This document shows positions 1 to 8,216 of a stretch of 38,456 nucleotides of DNA, one piece after another. How positions within the stretch are numbered: position 1 is the stretch's first letter; each line of letters begins with the position of its first letter. The stretch comes from an uncultured Paraprevotella sp. Its GTDB lineage: Bacteria > Bacteroidota > Bacteroidia > Bacteroidales > Bacteroidaceae. The notes beneath the pieces were generated by a model. It did not search any database, was not told where the DNA came from, and saw only the letters and a program-made list of their open reading frames with translations. The position numbers and the translations under genes are program-made. The stretch covers positions 1-38,456 of the forward strand of contig URKA01000031.1 of NCBI GenBank assembly GCA_900548345.1, in the 5' to 3' direction.

Positions 1-87
1 CTCCCTTTCAAGAAGTTGGACTCACTGATTTATAGTTTAGCGGACAGTAATAAAAAGAAATATGATAAAACAGAAGAAAATCGCTAA
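1..87 (+). CDS. C-terminal end of an unidentified upstream ORF (partial)
   Basis: Reading frame 1 is open from the window edge to a TAA at 85-87, giving about 28 codons rich in Lys, Asp and Ser (ending DKTEENR). It overlaps the start of the Nudix gene by 26 bases in another frame, as can happen in tightly packed operons. The fragment is too short to name a family. It could also be a chance open frame, since only 28 codons are visible. Confidence 0.35.
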   Translation, partial: LPFKKLDSLIYSLADSNKKKYDKTEENR

Positions 88-466
88 CGTTGTAGCTGCC
101 GTCATCCTTAAAGATGGCAAATACTTTGCCACCCAGAGAGGATATGGTGAGTGGAAAGACTGGTGGGAATTCCCAGGTGGAAAGATTGAGCAAGGGGAAG
201 AACCGAAGGATGCTCTAAAACGTGAGATTCGTGAGGAACTGAATATAGAGATTGAGGTGAACGAACTTCTCACAACGGTGGAATATGACTATCCAGAATT
301 TCATCTCACCATGCATTGCTATTTCTGTTCCATTATAAGCGGGCAACTCTTACTTCTTGAGCATAAGGATGCCCGATGGCTCTCATTCGATGAATTGGAA
401 TCGATAAAGTGGTTACCAGCGGATGTTGAAGTGGCAAGCTTATTAAAATCATCTCCTGCTTGCTGA
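62..466 (+). CDS. Nudix hydrolase, MutT/8-oxo-dGTP diphosphatase-like
   Basis: A 134-residue protein, the usual length for a single-domain Nudix enzyme. The Nudix box is complete: G40, E46, then REIREEL at 54-60, supplying the glutamates that bind Mg2+. The stretch WWEFPGGKIEQGE just before it is typical of the MutT/CTP-pyrophosphohydrolase branch. These enzymes hydrolyse oxidised or non-canonical nucleoside triphosphates to monophosphate and pyrophosphate in the cytoplasm. The substrate cannot be settled from sequence alone. It may be coupled to the ORF that ends at 87, and it converges on dnaK across a hairpin at 541-573. There is no clear ribosome-binding site, which is normal for this phylum. 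Confidence 0.9.
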   Translation: MIKQKKIANVVAAVILKDGKYFATQRGYGEWKDWWEFPGGKIEQGEEPKDALKREIREELNIEIEVNELLTTVEYDYPEFHLTMHCYFCSIISGQLLLLEHKDARWLSFDELESIKWLPADVEVASLLKSSPAC

Positions 467-540
467 ACCGAAAGCATCATGCAACAAAATAGACAAGAAG
501 AAGTTTGCATAGAATACAAACCATGAGCCCCATAAACGCA

Positions 541-573
541 AAAAGCATGCAACTCATTGAGCTGCACGCTTTT
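541..573. terminator. Bidirectional hairpin terminator between the Nudix gene and dnaK
   Basis: Bases 541-556 (AAAAGCATGCAACTCA) pair with 558-573 (TGAGCTGCACGCTTTT) with two non-Watson-Crick positions in 16. The arms end in A-runs and T-runs, and T-rich sequence follows on either strand. It lies 34 bp beyond the dnaK stop and 75 bp beyond the Nudix stop, as expected for a shared terminator. Confidence 0.7.
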
Positions 574-606
574 GCTTATTATTTGTTATCTGTCTCCTTA
601 TCGGAA

Positions 607-2511
607 TCATTTCACCTCCTCGAAGTCTGCATCCTGAATGGTGTCATCAGAAGATGATGTGTTAGCCTGTGCACCGGCATCCTGAGCACCGGCACCCGGC
701 TGGGCACCACCCTGATACATCTGGGCACTTGCCGCCTGCCATGCATTGTTCATTTCTGACATTGCTGCATCGATAGCTGACAAATCACCGGACTTATGAG
801 CATCCTTCAACTTCTGCAAAGCACTTTCAATAGCCGGTTTCTTGTCTGCAGGAAGTTTATCACCCAATTCCTTCAACTGATTCTCCGTCTGGAATATCAT
901 TGAATCCGCCTGGTTCATCTTATCCACTCTTTCACGCTCTTTCTTGTCGGCATCTGCATTGGCTTCAGCTTCAGCCTTCATGCGGTCGATCTCTTCTTTG
1001 CTCAAGCCTGATGAAGCCTCGATTCTGATTGCCTGTTCCTTACCGGTAGCCTTGTCCTTTGCAGAAACCTTCAGGATACCGTTGGCATCAATATCGAAAG
1101 TAACTTCAATCTGAGGAACACCACGACGAGCCGGAGCAATACCTGTCAAATTGAATTGACCGATGGATTTGTTCTGAGCTGCCATCGGACGTTCACCCTG
1201 CAATACGTGAATGGTCACTTCCGTCTGGTTATCGGCTGCCGTACTGAAGACTTCACTCTTGTGACACGGAATGGTCGTATTGGCATCAATCAGCTTCGTC
1301 ATAACACCACCCATTGTTTCAATACCCATTGACAACGGAGTCACATCCAACAATACGATATCACCGACACCGGCTTCCTTGTTCAAAATTGCACCCTGGA
1401 TAGAAGCACCTACAGCAACAACCTCATCCGGATTCACACCCTTTGAAGGAGCCTTGCCGAAGAAATCTTCTACAAGTTTCTGGATGGCGGGGATACGGCT
1501 TGAACCTCCTACAAGGATTACTTCATCAATGTCCGAATTACTCAAACCGGCATCCTGCATAGCTTTCTGGCAGGGAACCTTACATGCCTGAATCAGATGG
1601 TCTGCCAACTGTTCGAACTTGGCACGCGTCAAAGTCTTCACCAAGTGTTTGGGCACTCCGCCTACAGCTGTGATGTACGGCAAGTTAATTTCTGTAGAAG
1701 TTGAAGAAGACAACTCAATCTTAGCTTTTTCTGCTGCTTCTTTCAAACGCTGCAAAGCAATCGGATCCTGTGTCAAGTCTACTCCTTCTTCCGCTTTGAA
1801 CTCATTTGCCATCCAGTCAATGATAACCTGGTCGAAGTCATCACCACCGAGGTGGGTATCACCATTTGTAGACAACACTTCGAACACGCCACCACCGAAC
1901 TCAAGGATAGAAATATCAAATGTACCGCCACCCAAGTCGAACACGGCAATCTTCATATCTTTATTAGCCTTGTCCACACCGTATGCCAAAGCTGCAGCCG
2001 TAGGCTCGTTGACGATACGTTTTACTTCAAGACCGGCAATCTGTCCGGCTTCTTTTGTTGCCTGACGCTGTGAATCAGAGAAATAAGCAGGCACTGTAAT
2101 CACAGCTTCCGTCACTTCCTGACCCAGATAGTCTTCTGCCGTCTTCTTCATCTTCTGAAGAACCATAGCGGAAATCTCCTGCGGAGTATACAAACGTCCG
2201 TCAATATCCACACGCGGTGTATTGTTATCGCCCTTTACAACAGAATAAGGTACGCGTGAGATTTCTTTCTGAACCTGGTCGTAAGTTTCTCCCATAAAAC
2301 GTTTGATAGAGAAGATGGTCTTCTTCGGGTTGGTAATAGCCTGGCGTTTTGCCGGATCACCTACCTTACGCTCTCCCCCGTCAACAAATGCCACGATAGA
2401 AGGAGTCGTACGCTTGCCTTCGCTGTTGGCAATCACTACCGGTTCATTACCTTCAAATACGGAAACACATGAATTCGTAGTTCCCAAGTCAATTCCAATA
2501 ATCTTTCCCAT
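607..2511 (-). CDS. dnaK: Molecular chaperone DnaK (Hsp70)
   Basis: A 634-residue Hsp70, full length for DnaK. From the chosen ATG (2511-2509) it starts MGKIIGIDLGTTNSCVSVF, the N-terminal phosphate-binding loop. Further on come VFDLGGGTFDISIL and ILVGGSSRIPAIQKLV, the other two Hsp70 signatures, then the substrate-binding domain and a helical lid ending DADFEEVK. It refolds and holds client proteins in an ATP cycle driven by DnaJ and GrpE, neither of which is in this window. An in-frame extension upstream to 2727 is rejected because it precedes the conserved first strand and has no Hsp70 counterpart. A near-match -7 box, TACATTTT, is read on the minus strand at about 2606-2613. No CIRCE repeat is seen, so heat-shock control is not evident from sequence. 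Confidence 0.98.
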   Translation of the reverse strand: MGKIIGIDLGTTNSCVSVFEGNEPVVIANSEGKRTTPSIVAFVDGGERKVGDPAKRQAITNPKKTIFSIKRFMGETYDQVQKEISRVPYSVVKGDNNTPRVDIDGRLYTPQEISAMVLQKMKKTAEDYLGQEVTEAVITVPAYFSDSQRQATKEAGQIAGLEVKRIVNEPTAAALAYGVDKANKDMKIAVFDLGGGTFDISILEFGGGVFEVLSTNGDTHLGGDDFDQVIIDWMANEFKAEEGVDLTQDPIALQRLKEAAEKAKIELSSSTSTEINLPYITAVGGVPKHLVKTLTRAKFEQLADHLIQACKVPCQKAMQDAGLSNSDIDEVILVGGSSRIPAIQKLVEDFFGKAPSKGVNPDEVVAVGASIQGAILNKEAGVGDIVLLDVTPLSMGIETMGGVMTKLIDANTTIPCHKSEVFSTAADNQTEVTIHVLQGERPMAAQNKSIGQFNLTGIAPARRGVPQIEVTFDIDANGILKVSAKDKATGKEQAIRIEASSGLSKEEIDRMKAEAEANADADKKERERVDKMNQADSMIFQTENQLKELGDKLPADKKPAIESALQKLKDAHKSGDLSAIDAAMSEMNNAWQAASAQMYQGGAQPGAGAQDAGAQANTSSSDDTIQDADFEEVK

Positions 2512-2673
2512 AACTGTATTCTTATTTTTTATTATTAATCTGTTTTTATGTGCCGCGCTCCCTGTTTTCACGGTTACGCACTGATTTAAAAACAAACTGC
2601 GTGCCAAAATGTAAATCAATGCAGGAAAAACTATAAAAAAGTTTTCAGGAGGATTTCGGATGATTTTTTCGAT

Positions 2674-2681
2674 TATCTTTG
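2674..2681 (+). promoter_or_regulatory. Bacteroidetes -7 box of the patatin gene
   Basis: TATCTTTG matches the Bacteroidetes -7 consensus TAnnTTTG exactly. No good TTTG is found at -33, only TTTC near 2654-2657. The predicted transcript start is a few bases downstream (about 2687), so an ATG-like start at 2660 would lie outside the mRNA. Confidence 0.55.
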
Positions 2682-2752
2682 TTTCCAAACAGTCAAAACC
2701 ATCATTAACGGCAACCGGAACTGCCAAAATGTCCGATTCAAAGAAGATTTAT

Positions 2753-4804
2753 ATGACGAAAGCTACACGTTTCATTCTATTCTGCCTGTTGATATTGCAT
2801 ACGTTGACAGCCTCCCCCCGTCCGCGGGTAGGTATTGTATTGAGTGGTGGTGGTGCCAAAGGTATGGCGCATATTGGAGCACTTAAGGTGATAGAAGAGG
2901 CCGGTATTCCTATTGATATTATTGTTGGTACGAGTATGGGCAGTATTATCGGAGGCCTGTATTCCATCGGATACACGACGGAGCAATTGGACAGTATCGT
3001 CATGTCGCAGGACTGGAGCGTTCTTTTAAGCGACAAGGCATACAGGAAATCGCTTGATTTTCAAACCAAAGAGCAGAATGCCCGTTATGTTCTTACTGTC
3101 CCTTTTTTTGAGAAGCCTCAAGATATTATCGGGGGCGGTATGATTAAGGGGCGGAATATAGGACGTATGTTATGGAAGTTGACGGAGGGGTATCACGATT
3201 CAATTGATTTCAGAAAACTGCCGATTCCTTTTGCTTGTGTGTCGCAAAATCTTGTGACTGGTGAAGAGGTTGTATTTGAAAGTGGTGTGCTTCCTATAGC
3301 CATACGTGCGAGCATGTCTATTCCCGGTGTGTTCGCTCCTGTATCCATGAATGACTGCGTATTGATTGACGGTGGAATTGTCAACAACTATCCGGTGGAC
3401 ATTGCCCGGCGTATGGGGGCGGATATCATTATAGGTGTGGATGTACGTGACCCCTTGAAAACAGCTGGAGAGTTGCAGGAAAGCATCCTTGCACAACTCA
3501 GCCAGCTTATCGATTTGCAAGGGATGGATAAATTCAGGAAAAACAAGGAGGATTCCGACATATATATAAAGGTAAATGTGAAAGGTTACAATACGGCCAG
3601 TTTTACGACCATAGCCATAGACTCATTGATTGACCGCGGTGAGCAGGCTGCCCGTATGCAGATGGATACACTTCGTGGAATCGCACGCAAGTTCTCCGAT
3701 ATCGTTCGTGTGCCTGATACGTCTCATGCGGTTTCGGCCGCTCGTATGCCGTTGCCATCTTCCGGCACGGAGGGGCGCACTAAAGATTATCTTCGCATTC
3801 TCATCGGCAACGAACCGATGAATTTTATCAATATGGGTATGCGTTTCGACAATGAGGAACTGGCAGCTTTGTTGTTCAACGGGCGGTTTATGCTGGGTAA
3901 GAAGCAGAAACATCGTTTGGAGCTTACGGCCCGTTTGGGAAAACAGACTTACGGTGATATACACTATCGTTTGATTTCCGACCGTAAATGGCATCTTGTT
4001 ACGGGGTACAGATATACCTATAATGATTTTAATATTTATGAGAAGGGACATCGGAACTTTGAGGTAAGTTTCAATCATCATCTGGCAGAGATTGGTTTTA
4101 CCAAGAGTTGGCATAACAGCAGGTGGCAACTCGGTGGCAGCTATCAGTTGTATGATTACAGTTCCTTTCTGTACCGTTTTGAAAGCAGCGGTCTTACGGA
4201 CATTGGTAAAGAGAGTTTCCTGAAATTCGGTACGGGATATGCCGTCAATACCACGGATGACGTTTATTTCCCGACCATAGGGCATAAGTTGGATTTGGAA
4301 TATTATTATGTCATACCATTGGAGCACAGCAAATCTTTCCATACGGGTAAGGTTCATTGGAGTGCGGCTTTGTCTTTCAACAGTAGGTTTACAGTGATGC
4401 CTTGTGTGGAGGGAAGGTATATCACGGCAGAGAATACGGTGGCGGAGATGAATACGATTGGAGGACAGGAGGCAGGAAAATATTTCAGCCAGCAGATACC
4501 GTTTTACGGTATTACGTATTTTGAGATGGCGCGTCGGGCATTAGTGATTGGCGGTGTGGAAGCAAGGCAGCGCATAGGGGGAAGGCATTATATCAGCGGC
4601 TCATTCAATATGGCTATGACTTCGGACAACTGGATGCGCTTCTTTAAAAATAGTTTCGGGCATGACGAGCATGCCGGTTTCCGTATTTTCGGCGGTGCGA
4701 TAAGGTATGATTTACGCACATTTCTTGGCCCGATTGGCCTGACTGTTTGTTTTAGCGACCGTTCCAGGGTGGCGGGCTATTTCCGTGCGGGATTCAATTT
4801 CTGA
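2753..4804 (+). CDS. Patatin-like phospholipase with C-terminal outer-membrane beta-barrel
   Basis: 683 residues from the ATG chosen here. That start gives a signal peptide (MTKATRFILFCLLILHTLTA) directly before the patatin domain. ATG 2729 is an alternative, and the frame-opening start at 2660 lies upstream of the predicted transcript start. The patatin domain has the oxyanion loop SGGGAKG (31-37), nucleophile Ser61 in GTSMG, and catalytic Asp206 in DGGIVNNYP. After a linker near residue 300, the C-terminal half is rich in alternating aromatic strands and ends in Phe, as in BamA/Omp85-type barrels. The architecture resembles PlpD/type Vd autotransported phospholipases, so I infer an outer-membrane lipase. 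It is divergent from dnaK and convergent with recA. The lipid substrate is unknown. Confidence 0.88.
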   Translation: MTKATRFILFCLLILHTLTASPRPRVGIVLSGGGAKGMAHIGALKVIEEAGIPIDIIVGTSMGSIIGGLYSIGYTTEQLDSIVMSQDWSVLLSDKAYRKSLDFQTKEQNARYVLTVPFFEKPQDIIGGGMIKGRNIGRMLWKLTEGYHDSIDFRKLPIPFACVSQNLVTGEEVVFESGVLPIAIRASMSIPGVFAPVSMNDCVLIDGGIVNNYPVDIARRMGADIIIGVDVRDPLKTAGELQESILAQLSQLIDLQGMDKFRKNKEDSDIYIKVNVKGYNTASFTTIAIDSLIDRGEQAARMQMDTLRGIARKFSDIVRVPDTSHAVSAARMPLPSSGTEGRTKDYLRILIGNEPMNFINMGMRFDNEELAALLFNGRFMLGKKQKHRLELTARLGKQTYGDIHYRLISDRKWHLVTGYRYTYNDFNIYEKGHRNFEVSFNHHLAEIGFTKSWHNSRWQLGGSYQLYDYSSFLYRFESSGLTDIGKESFLKFGTGYAVNTTDDVYFPTIGHKLDLEYYYVIPLEHSKSFHTGKVHWSAALSFNSRFTVMPCVEGRYITAENTVAEMNTIGGQEAGKYFSQQIPFYGITYFEMARRALVIGGVEARQRIGGRHYISGSFNMAMTSDNWMRFFKNSFGHDEHAGFRIFGGAIRYDLRTFLGPIGLTVCFSDRSRVAGYFRAGFNF

Positions 4805-4856
4805 TAACACACAAGATGACACAATCTGTTGCATCTTGTGTCATCTTGTGTGTTAT
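4804..4856. terminator. Perfect 21-bp inverted repeat, bidirectional terminator between the patatin gene and recA
   Basis: Bases 4804-4824 are the exact reverse complement of 4836-4856, with an 11-nt loop (TCTGTTGCATC). The left arm starts on the last base of the patatin stop codon and the right arm ends 16 bp before the recA stop. Its core, CACACAAGATGACACAA, matches 15 of 17 bases of a core in the palindrome at 10655-10765, so it may belong to a repeat family as well as acting as a terminator. Confidence 0.75.
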
Positions 4857-4872
4857 AGTCATTGCATTTCTC

Positions 4873-5907
4873 TTATTCCGCCTTTTCCTCTTGCAAGGCT
4901 GCAGAAATCTTGGCTTCGATTTCCTCGCAGAGTTCGGGGTTGTCTTTTAGCATATTCTTCACGGCATCGCGTCCTTGGCCGATTTTTGTTTCATTGTAGC
5001 TATACCATGAACCGCTTTTTTTCAGTATGCCCATGTCTACGCCCAAGTCTACGATTTCTCCCACCTTGGAGATGCCTTCACCGAATGTAATCTCGAATTC
5101 AGCTTTGCGGAATGGGGGAGCTACTTTGTTTTTGACAACCTTCACGCGCACCTGGTTGCCTATTACCTCGTCACCGTCCTTGATACTCGTTACACGGCGG
5201 ATGTCGAGCCGTACGCTGGCATAGAATTTCAGTGCATTACCTCCGGTTGTTGTTTCGGGGTTGCCGAACATCACACCAATCTTTTCGCGTAATTGGTTGA
5301 TGAAAATGCAGGTCGTGTTTGTCTTGTTGATGGTTGATGTCAGTTTTCTCAGTGCCTGGCTCATCAGACGTGCCTGCAGACCCACCTTGTTGTCGCCCAT
5401 GTCACCTTCGATTTCCGCCTTCGGGGTCAGTGCAGCCACGGAGTCGATGACGATAATGTCGATGGCCGATGAACGAATCAGTTGGTCGGCTATTTCCAAT
5501 GCCTGCTCCCCGTTGTCGGGTTGCGAAATCCAAAGGTTGTCCACATCCACGCCCAGTTTTGCAGCATAGAAGCGGTCGAAAGCATGTTCAGCATCGATGA
5601 AAGCCGCGATGCCGCCGGCTTTCTGTGCTTCTGCAATGGCATGGATGGCCAGTGTCGTCTTACCCGAACTTTCGGGACCGTAGATTTCTATAATACGTCC
5701 TTTGGGATAACCGCCTACTCCTAAAGCGGCGTTCAGGCCTATGGAACCGGTGGAAATCACGTCCACCTGTTCCACATGGTCGTCTCCCAGTTTCATGATA
5801 GAACCTTTTCCGAAGTTCTTCTCTATTTTGTCCATTGCAGCTTGTAATGCTTTCAGCTTCTCTGTATTAGGATTCATTCCGGCTGCCTCTTCTTCTTTCT
5901 TTGCCAT
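4873..5907 (-). CDS. recA: Recombinase RecA
   Basis: A 344-residue RecA with the Walker A motif GPESSGKTT (77-85), the Walker B region IDIIVIDSVAALTP, and the L2 DNA-binding loop around GNPETTTGGNALKFYASVR. It forms ATP-dependent filaments on single-stranded DNA for strand exchange and repair. The acidic C-terminal tail is present. The gene lies 65 bp downstream of the carboxynorspermidine synthase gene on the same strand, and no consensus -7 box or LexA-like palindrome was found in that gap. Read-through from the upstream promoter near 7206-7235 is therefore plausible. Nothing is unusual in the protein. Confidence 0.98.
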   Translation of the reverse strand: MAKKEEEAAGMNPNTEKLKALQAAMDKIEKNFGKGSIMKLGDDHVEQVDVISTGSIGLNAALGVGGYPKGRIIEIYGPESSGKTTLAIHAIAEAQKAGGIAAFIDAEHAFDRFYAAKLGVDVDNLWISQPDNGEQALEIADQLIRSSAIDIIVIDSVAALTPKAEIEGDMGDNKVGLQARLMSQALRKLTSTINKTNTTCIFINQLREKIGVMFGNPETTTGGNALKFYASVRLDIRRVTSIKDGDEVIGNQVRVKVVKNKVAPPFRKAEFEITFGEGISKVGEIVDLGVDMGILKKSGSWYSYNETKIGQGRDAVKNMLKDNPELCEEIEAKISAALQEEKAE

Positions 5908-5972
5908 TTTGTCTTGTTCTTAATTCAATATTTATAATGTCTTTCGGACTACGCACTTTACGGGCGGACGGT

Positions 5973-7166
5973 TCAGAGTTCCAGATCGCCGTCGAATACT
6001 TCGTGCCAAGGAAGACCGTTTTTGTTGAGTTCATCCATGAACGGGTCGGGATTGAACTCTTCTACGTTCCATACGCCCGGTTTTTTCCAGATGCCTTTTA
6101 GGAACATCATCGCACCAATCATGGCGGGCACGCCTGTCGTGTAACTAACGCCTTGCATGCCGGTTTCGAGGTATGCCTCGTGGTGGCTGCAGTTGTTATA
6201 TACATAATAAGTACGTTCCTTGCCGTTCTTCAAACCACGGATGCGGCATCCGATAGAGGTTTCGCCTTCGTAGTTCTCTCCTAAATCCTGTGGGTTGGGC
6301 AGCACGGCTTTCAGGAACTGCAGGGGCACAATTTTCGTACCGTTATAGTCCACCTCGTCGATGCGTGCCATGCCGATGTTTTGGATTACGCGCAGGTGTG
6401 TCAGGTATTCTTGTCCGAAGGTCATCCAGAAACGGGCGCGTTTGATGGTGGGATAGTTCTTCACCAGCGATTCCAGTTCTTCGTGGAAAAGCAGGTACGA
6501 GTCGCGCGGTCCGATGTTTGGGTAAGTCAGGTCCTTATGGATTTCCATCGGTTGTGTTTCCACCCACTTCCCGTTCTCATAATAACGTCCGTTCTGTGTG
6601 ATTTCGCGGATGTTGATTTCGGGATTGAAATTGGTGGCAAATGCCTTGTGATGGTTGCCGGCATTGCAGTCCACGATGTCCAGATAATGAATTTCATCGA
6701 AGTGATGTTTAGCTGCGTACGCTGTGTATACGCCGGAAACGCCTGGGTCGAATCCACAACCGAGAATAGCGGTCAGGCCGGCTTCCTCGAAGCGTTGTTT
6801 GTAAGCCCATTGCCAACTGTATTCGAAATGGGCCACGTCTTTCGGCTCATAGTTTGCCGTGTCCAGATAGTTGCAACCGGTTTGCAGACATGCTTCCATG
6901 ATGGTCAGGTCCTGATAGGGCAGGGCCAGGTTCATTACGATGTCAGGTCGGAAGTCATTCAGGAGTTTTACCAATTCTTCCACATTGTCGGCATCCACCT
7001 GTGCCGTTTTGATGTCCGGGTTTCCGATAGCCTTTACGATGGCGTCGCATTTGGCCAGCGTGCGGCTGGCTATCATGATTTCATTGAACACTTCCGGGTG
7101 TTGTGCCACTTTGTGTGCTGCTACGGTGGCCACACCACCGGCACCGATGATTAAAACTTTTCCCAT
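5973..7166 (-). CDS. Saccharopine dehydrogenase family; probable carboxynorspermidine synthase
   Basis: 397 residues starting MGKVLIIGAGGVATVAAHKV, a Rossmann NAD(P)-binding loop (GAGGVA). A 22-codon in-frame extension upstream is rejected because the -7 box at 7206-7213 puts the transcript start below it. The short form, lacking a fused lysine-ketoglutarate reductase domain, and motifs such as GCGFDPGVSGVYTAYAAKH are typical of carboxynorspermidine/carboxyspermidine dehydrogenase. That enzyme reductively condenses aspartate semialdehyde with a diamine for spermidine synthesis in many Bacteroidetes. The companion decarboxylase (NspC type) is not in this window, so the assignment rests on family resemblance. 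A true saccharopine dehydrogenase is the main alternative. It is followed by recA, perhaps as one transcript. Confidence 0.85.
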   Translation of the reverse strand: MGKVLIIGAGGVATVAAHKVAQHPEVFNEIMIASRTLAKCDAIVKAIGNPDIKTAQVDADNVEELVKLLNDFRPDIVMNLALPYQDLTIMEACLQTGCNYLDTANYEPKDVAHFEYSWQWAYKQRFEEAGLTAILGCGFDPGVSGVYTAYAAKHHFDEIHYLDIVDCNAGNHHKAFATNFNPEINIREITQNGRYYENGKWVETQPMEIHKDLTYPNIGPRDSYLLFHEELESLVKNYPTIKRARFWMTFGQEYLTHLRVIQNIGMARIDEVDYNGTKIVPLQFLKAVLPNPQDLGENYEGETSIGCRIRGLKNGKERTYYVYNNCSHHEAYLETGMQGVSYTTGVPAMIGAMMFLKGIWKKPGVWNVEEFNPDPFMDELNKNGLPWHEVFDGDLEL

Positions 7167-7205
7167 TTTTTGTTGTTTGGTATTGATTGTTATTGTATCT
7201 AAGCA

Positions 7206-7235
7206 CAAAGATAATGACTTTTTCCAAGACACAAA
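7206..7235 (-). promoter_or_regulatory. Bacteroidetes promoter of the carboxynorspermidine synthase gene
   Basis: Read on the minus strand, TATCTTTG at 7213-7206 matches TAnnTTTG. A TTTG at 7235-7232 sits 18 nt upstream as the -33 box. The predicted leader is about 30 nt to the ATG at 7166. This supports the shorter protein start and may also serve recA. Confidence 0.7.
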
Positions 7236-7257
7236 GGCAAAGCGCGGTTTTTCCTTG

Positions 7258-7836
7258 CTATTTAAGTTCTTCGCTGTGGATGCCCAATGCGCTCATCAGC
7301 GAATAGCCCAGGATGTCGCTTTTGAAGTTTCTTCCGGTCTGCGGTTCCATGGCCAGCAGGGTGATGTCTTTGCCTTCCGTACGTCCGAGCACGGATTTCA
7401 CGCGCAGCCCGTATTGTTCCATGTCGGGCACGACAATCAGTCTTTTGATGCTTTTCTCGTCGGCCAGGGCTTCAAGTGATTGGATGAAGAAGTCTTCTTT
7501 CGACACCAGGTTTTCCGCACGTACGGAACTAACCGTGAACTCGCCCAACGCCTCGTCGCGGAATGCTTTGCCGTCCAGTTCTTTGCCGAAGTCCGACGGA
7601 ATGAAGTTGTCCATGGTTTTCTTCTCCTTGTCGTGTACGAAAATCACCTGTATTTCATTCTGTCCTGTCGGTACTCCGCCGTCGAGTGCCACACAGACGA
7701 GCCAGTGCGGCAGGTCGGCTTTCGGTATGCGCCGGCCCAGCATCCGCTCAAAGTTTACTATAAGGTCGAACGCCACGGCATCGGCATAATCGGCGTCTGC
7801 CAAGATGACGGTTTCGCTCCATTTCGTTTTTTCCAT
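7258..7836 (-). CDS. Conserved hypothetical protein, soluble, about 192 aa
   Basis: I do not recognise a named family with confidence. The start is set at the second in-frame Met (MEKTKWSETVILADADY). The first, at 7863, overlaps the -7 box 7861-7868, so it would not be on the transcript. The protein has no signal peptide or membrane segment. It is acidic with alternating hydrophobic and charged strands, for example LPHWLVCVALDGG and KRLIVVPDMEQYGLRVK, suggesting a small alpha/beta cytoplasmic fold. It sits 91 bp upstream of the carboxynorspermidine synthase gene on the same strand, but that gene has its own promoter. The arrangement gives no firm functional clue. Confidence 0.75.
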   Translation of the reverse strand: MEKTKWSETVILADADYADAVAFDLIVNFERMLGRRIPKADLPHWLVCVALDGGVPTGQNEIQVIFVHDKEKKTMDNFIPSDFGKELDGKAFRDEALGEFTVSSVRAENLVSKEDFFIQSLEALADEKSIKRLIVVPDMEQYGLRVKSVLGRTEGKDITLLAMEPQTGRNFKSDILGYSLMSALGIHSEELK

Positions 7837-7860
7837 AAATTCAGTATCTTGTTCTGAAGA

Positions 7861-7868
7861 CAAATGTA
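7861..7868 (-). promoter_or_regulatory. -7 box of the hypothetical gene ending at 7258
   Basis: On the minus strand this reads TACATTTG, an exact TAnnTTTG match. No clear TTTG lies about 19 nt upstream. It overlaps the in-frame Met codon at 7863, which argues for translation from 7836. Confidence 0.5.
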
Positions 7869-7929
7869 CGATAAAAAAACGAGATGAGGAAAGAAACTTC
7901 TTACGATCAAGCCGAGAAAAACTATAAAT

Positions 7930-8013
7930 AAAAGTTTTGTTTTCAAAACCAAAACTTTTGTTTTCAAAAATAAAACCTTTATTTTTATAAATAGAACTTT
8001 TATTTATAGAATT
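7930..8013. repeat. Four degenerate 21-bp tandem repeats, A/T-rich
   Basis: Units at 7930-7950, 7951-7971, 7972-7992 and 7993-8013 follow one another without spacing. Each begins with a variant of AAAACTTTT and continues with a T-run and an A-run. The first two are nearly identical and the last two are diverged. They lie in the 380-bp gap between two genes read leftward, upstream of the promoter at 7861-7868. No coding potential is seen. Function unknown; bent DNA or a binding array are possible. Confidence 0.6.
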
Positions 8014-8144
8014 AATCTTTTAGAAAGTAGGTTTTTTCAAGGATAATATCAACGGTTTTTTTGTAATTCGCTGAAAAAATAGGGGAATGTTCAAAAAGTC
8101 GCACTTTGAAGAACGGTGGCTGATTGGTAGAGGTGATGATAAAC

Positions 8145-8190
8145 AACAACGAAGGTGCATCGTTTATGATTACGATACACCTTCGTCGTT
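8145..8190 (-). terminator. Hairpin terminator downstream of the repeat lipoprotein gene
   Basis: Bases 8145-8162 (AACAACGAAGGTGCATCG) pair with 8173-8190 with two mismatches in 18 and a 10-nt loop. The hairpin begins 27 bp past the stop codon of the lipoprotein gene read on the minus strand and is followed on that strand by GT-rich sequence. Confidence 0.65.
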
Positions 8191-8216
8191 AATTGTATGA
8201 CGCTGTCAGATTCTTT

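Noticed and set aside
2512..2727. N-terminal extension of DnaK by 72 codons
   Set aside because: It lies before the universally conserved first strand of Hsp70 and covers the intergenic region; start placed at 2511.
5908..5972. SOS operator upstream of recA
   Set aside because: No palindrome resembling a LexA box was found in the 65-bp gap.
6381..7154. 257-codon ORF on the plus strand opposite the carboxynorspermidine synthase gene
   Set aside because: It mirrors codon bias of the real gene on the minus strand and shows no domain or motif.
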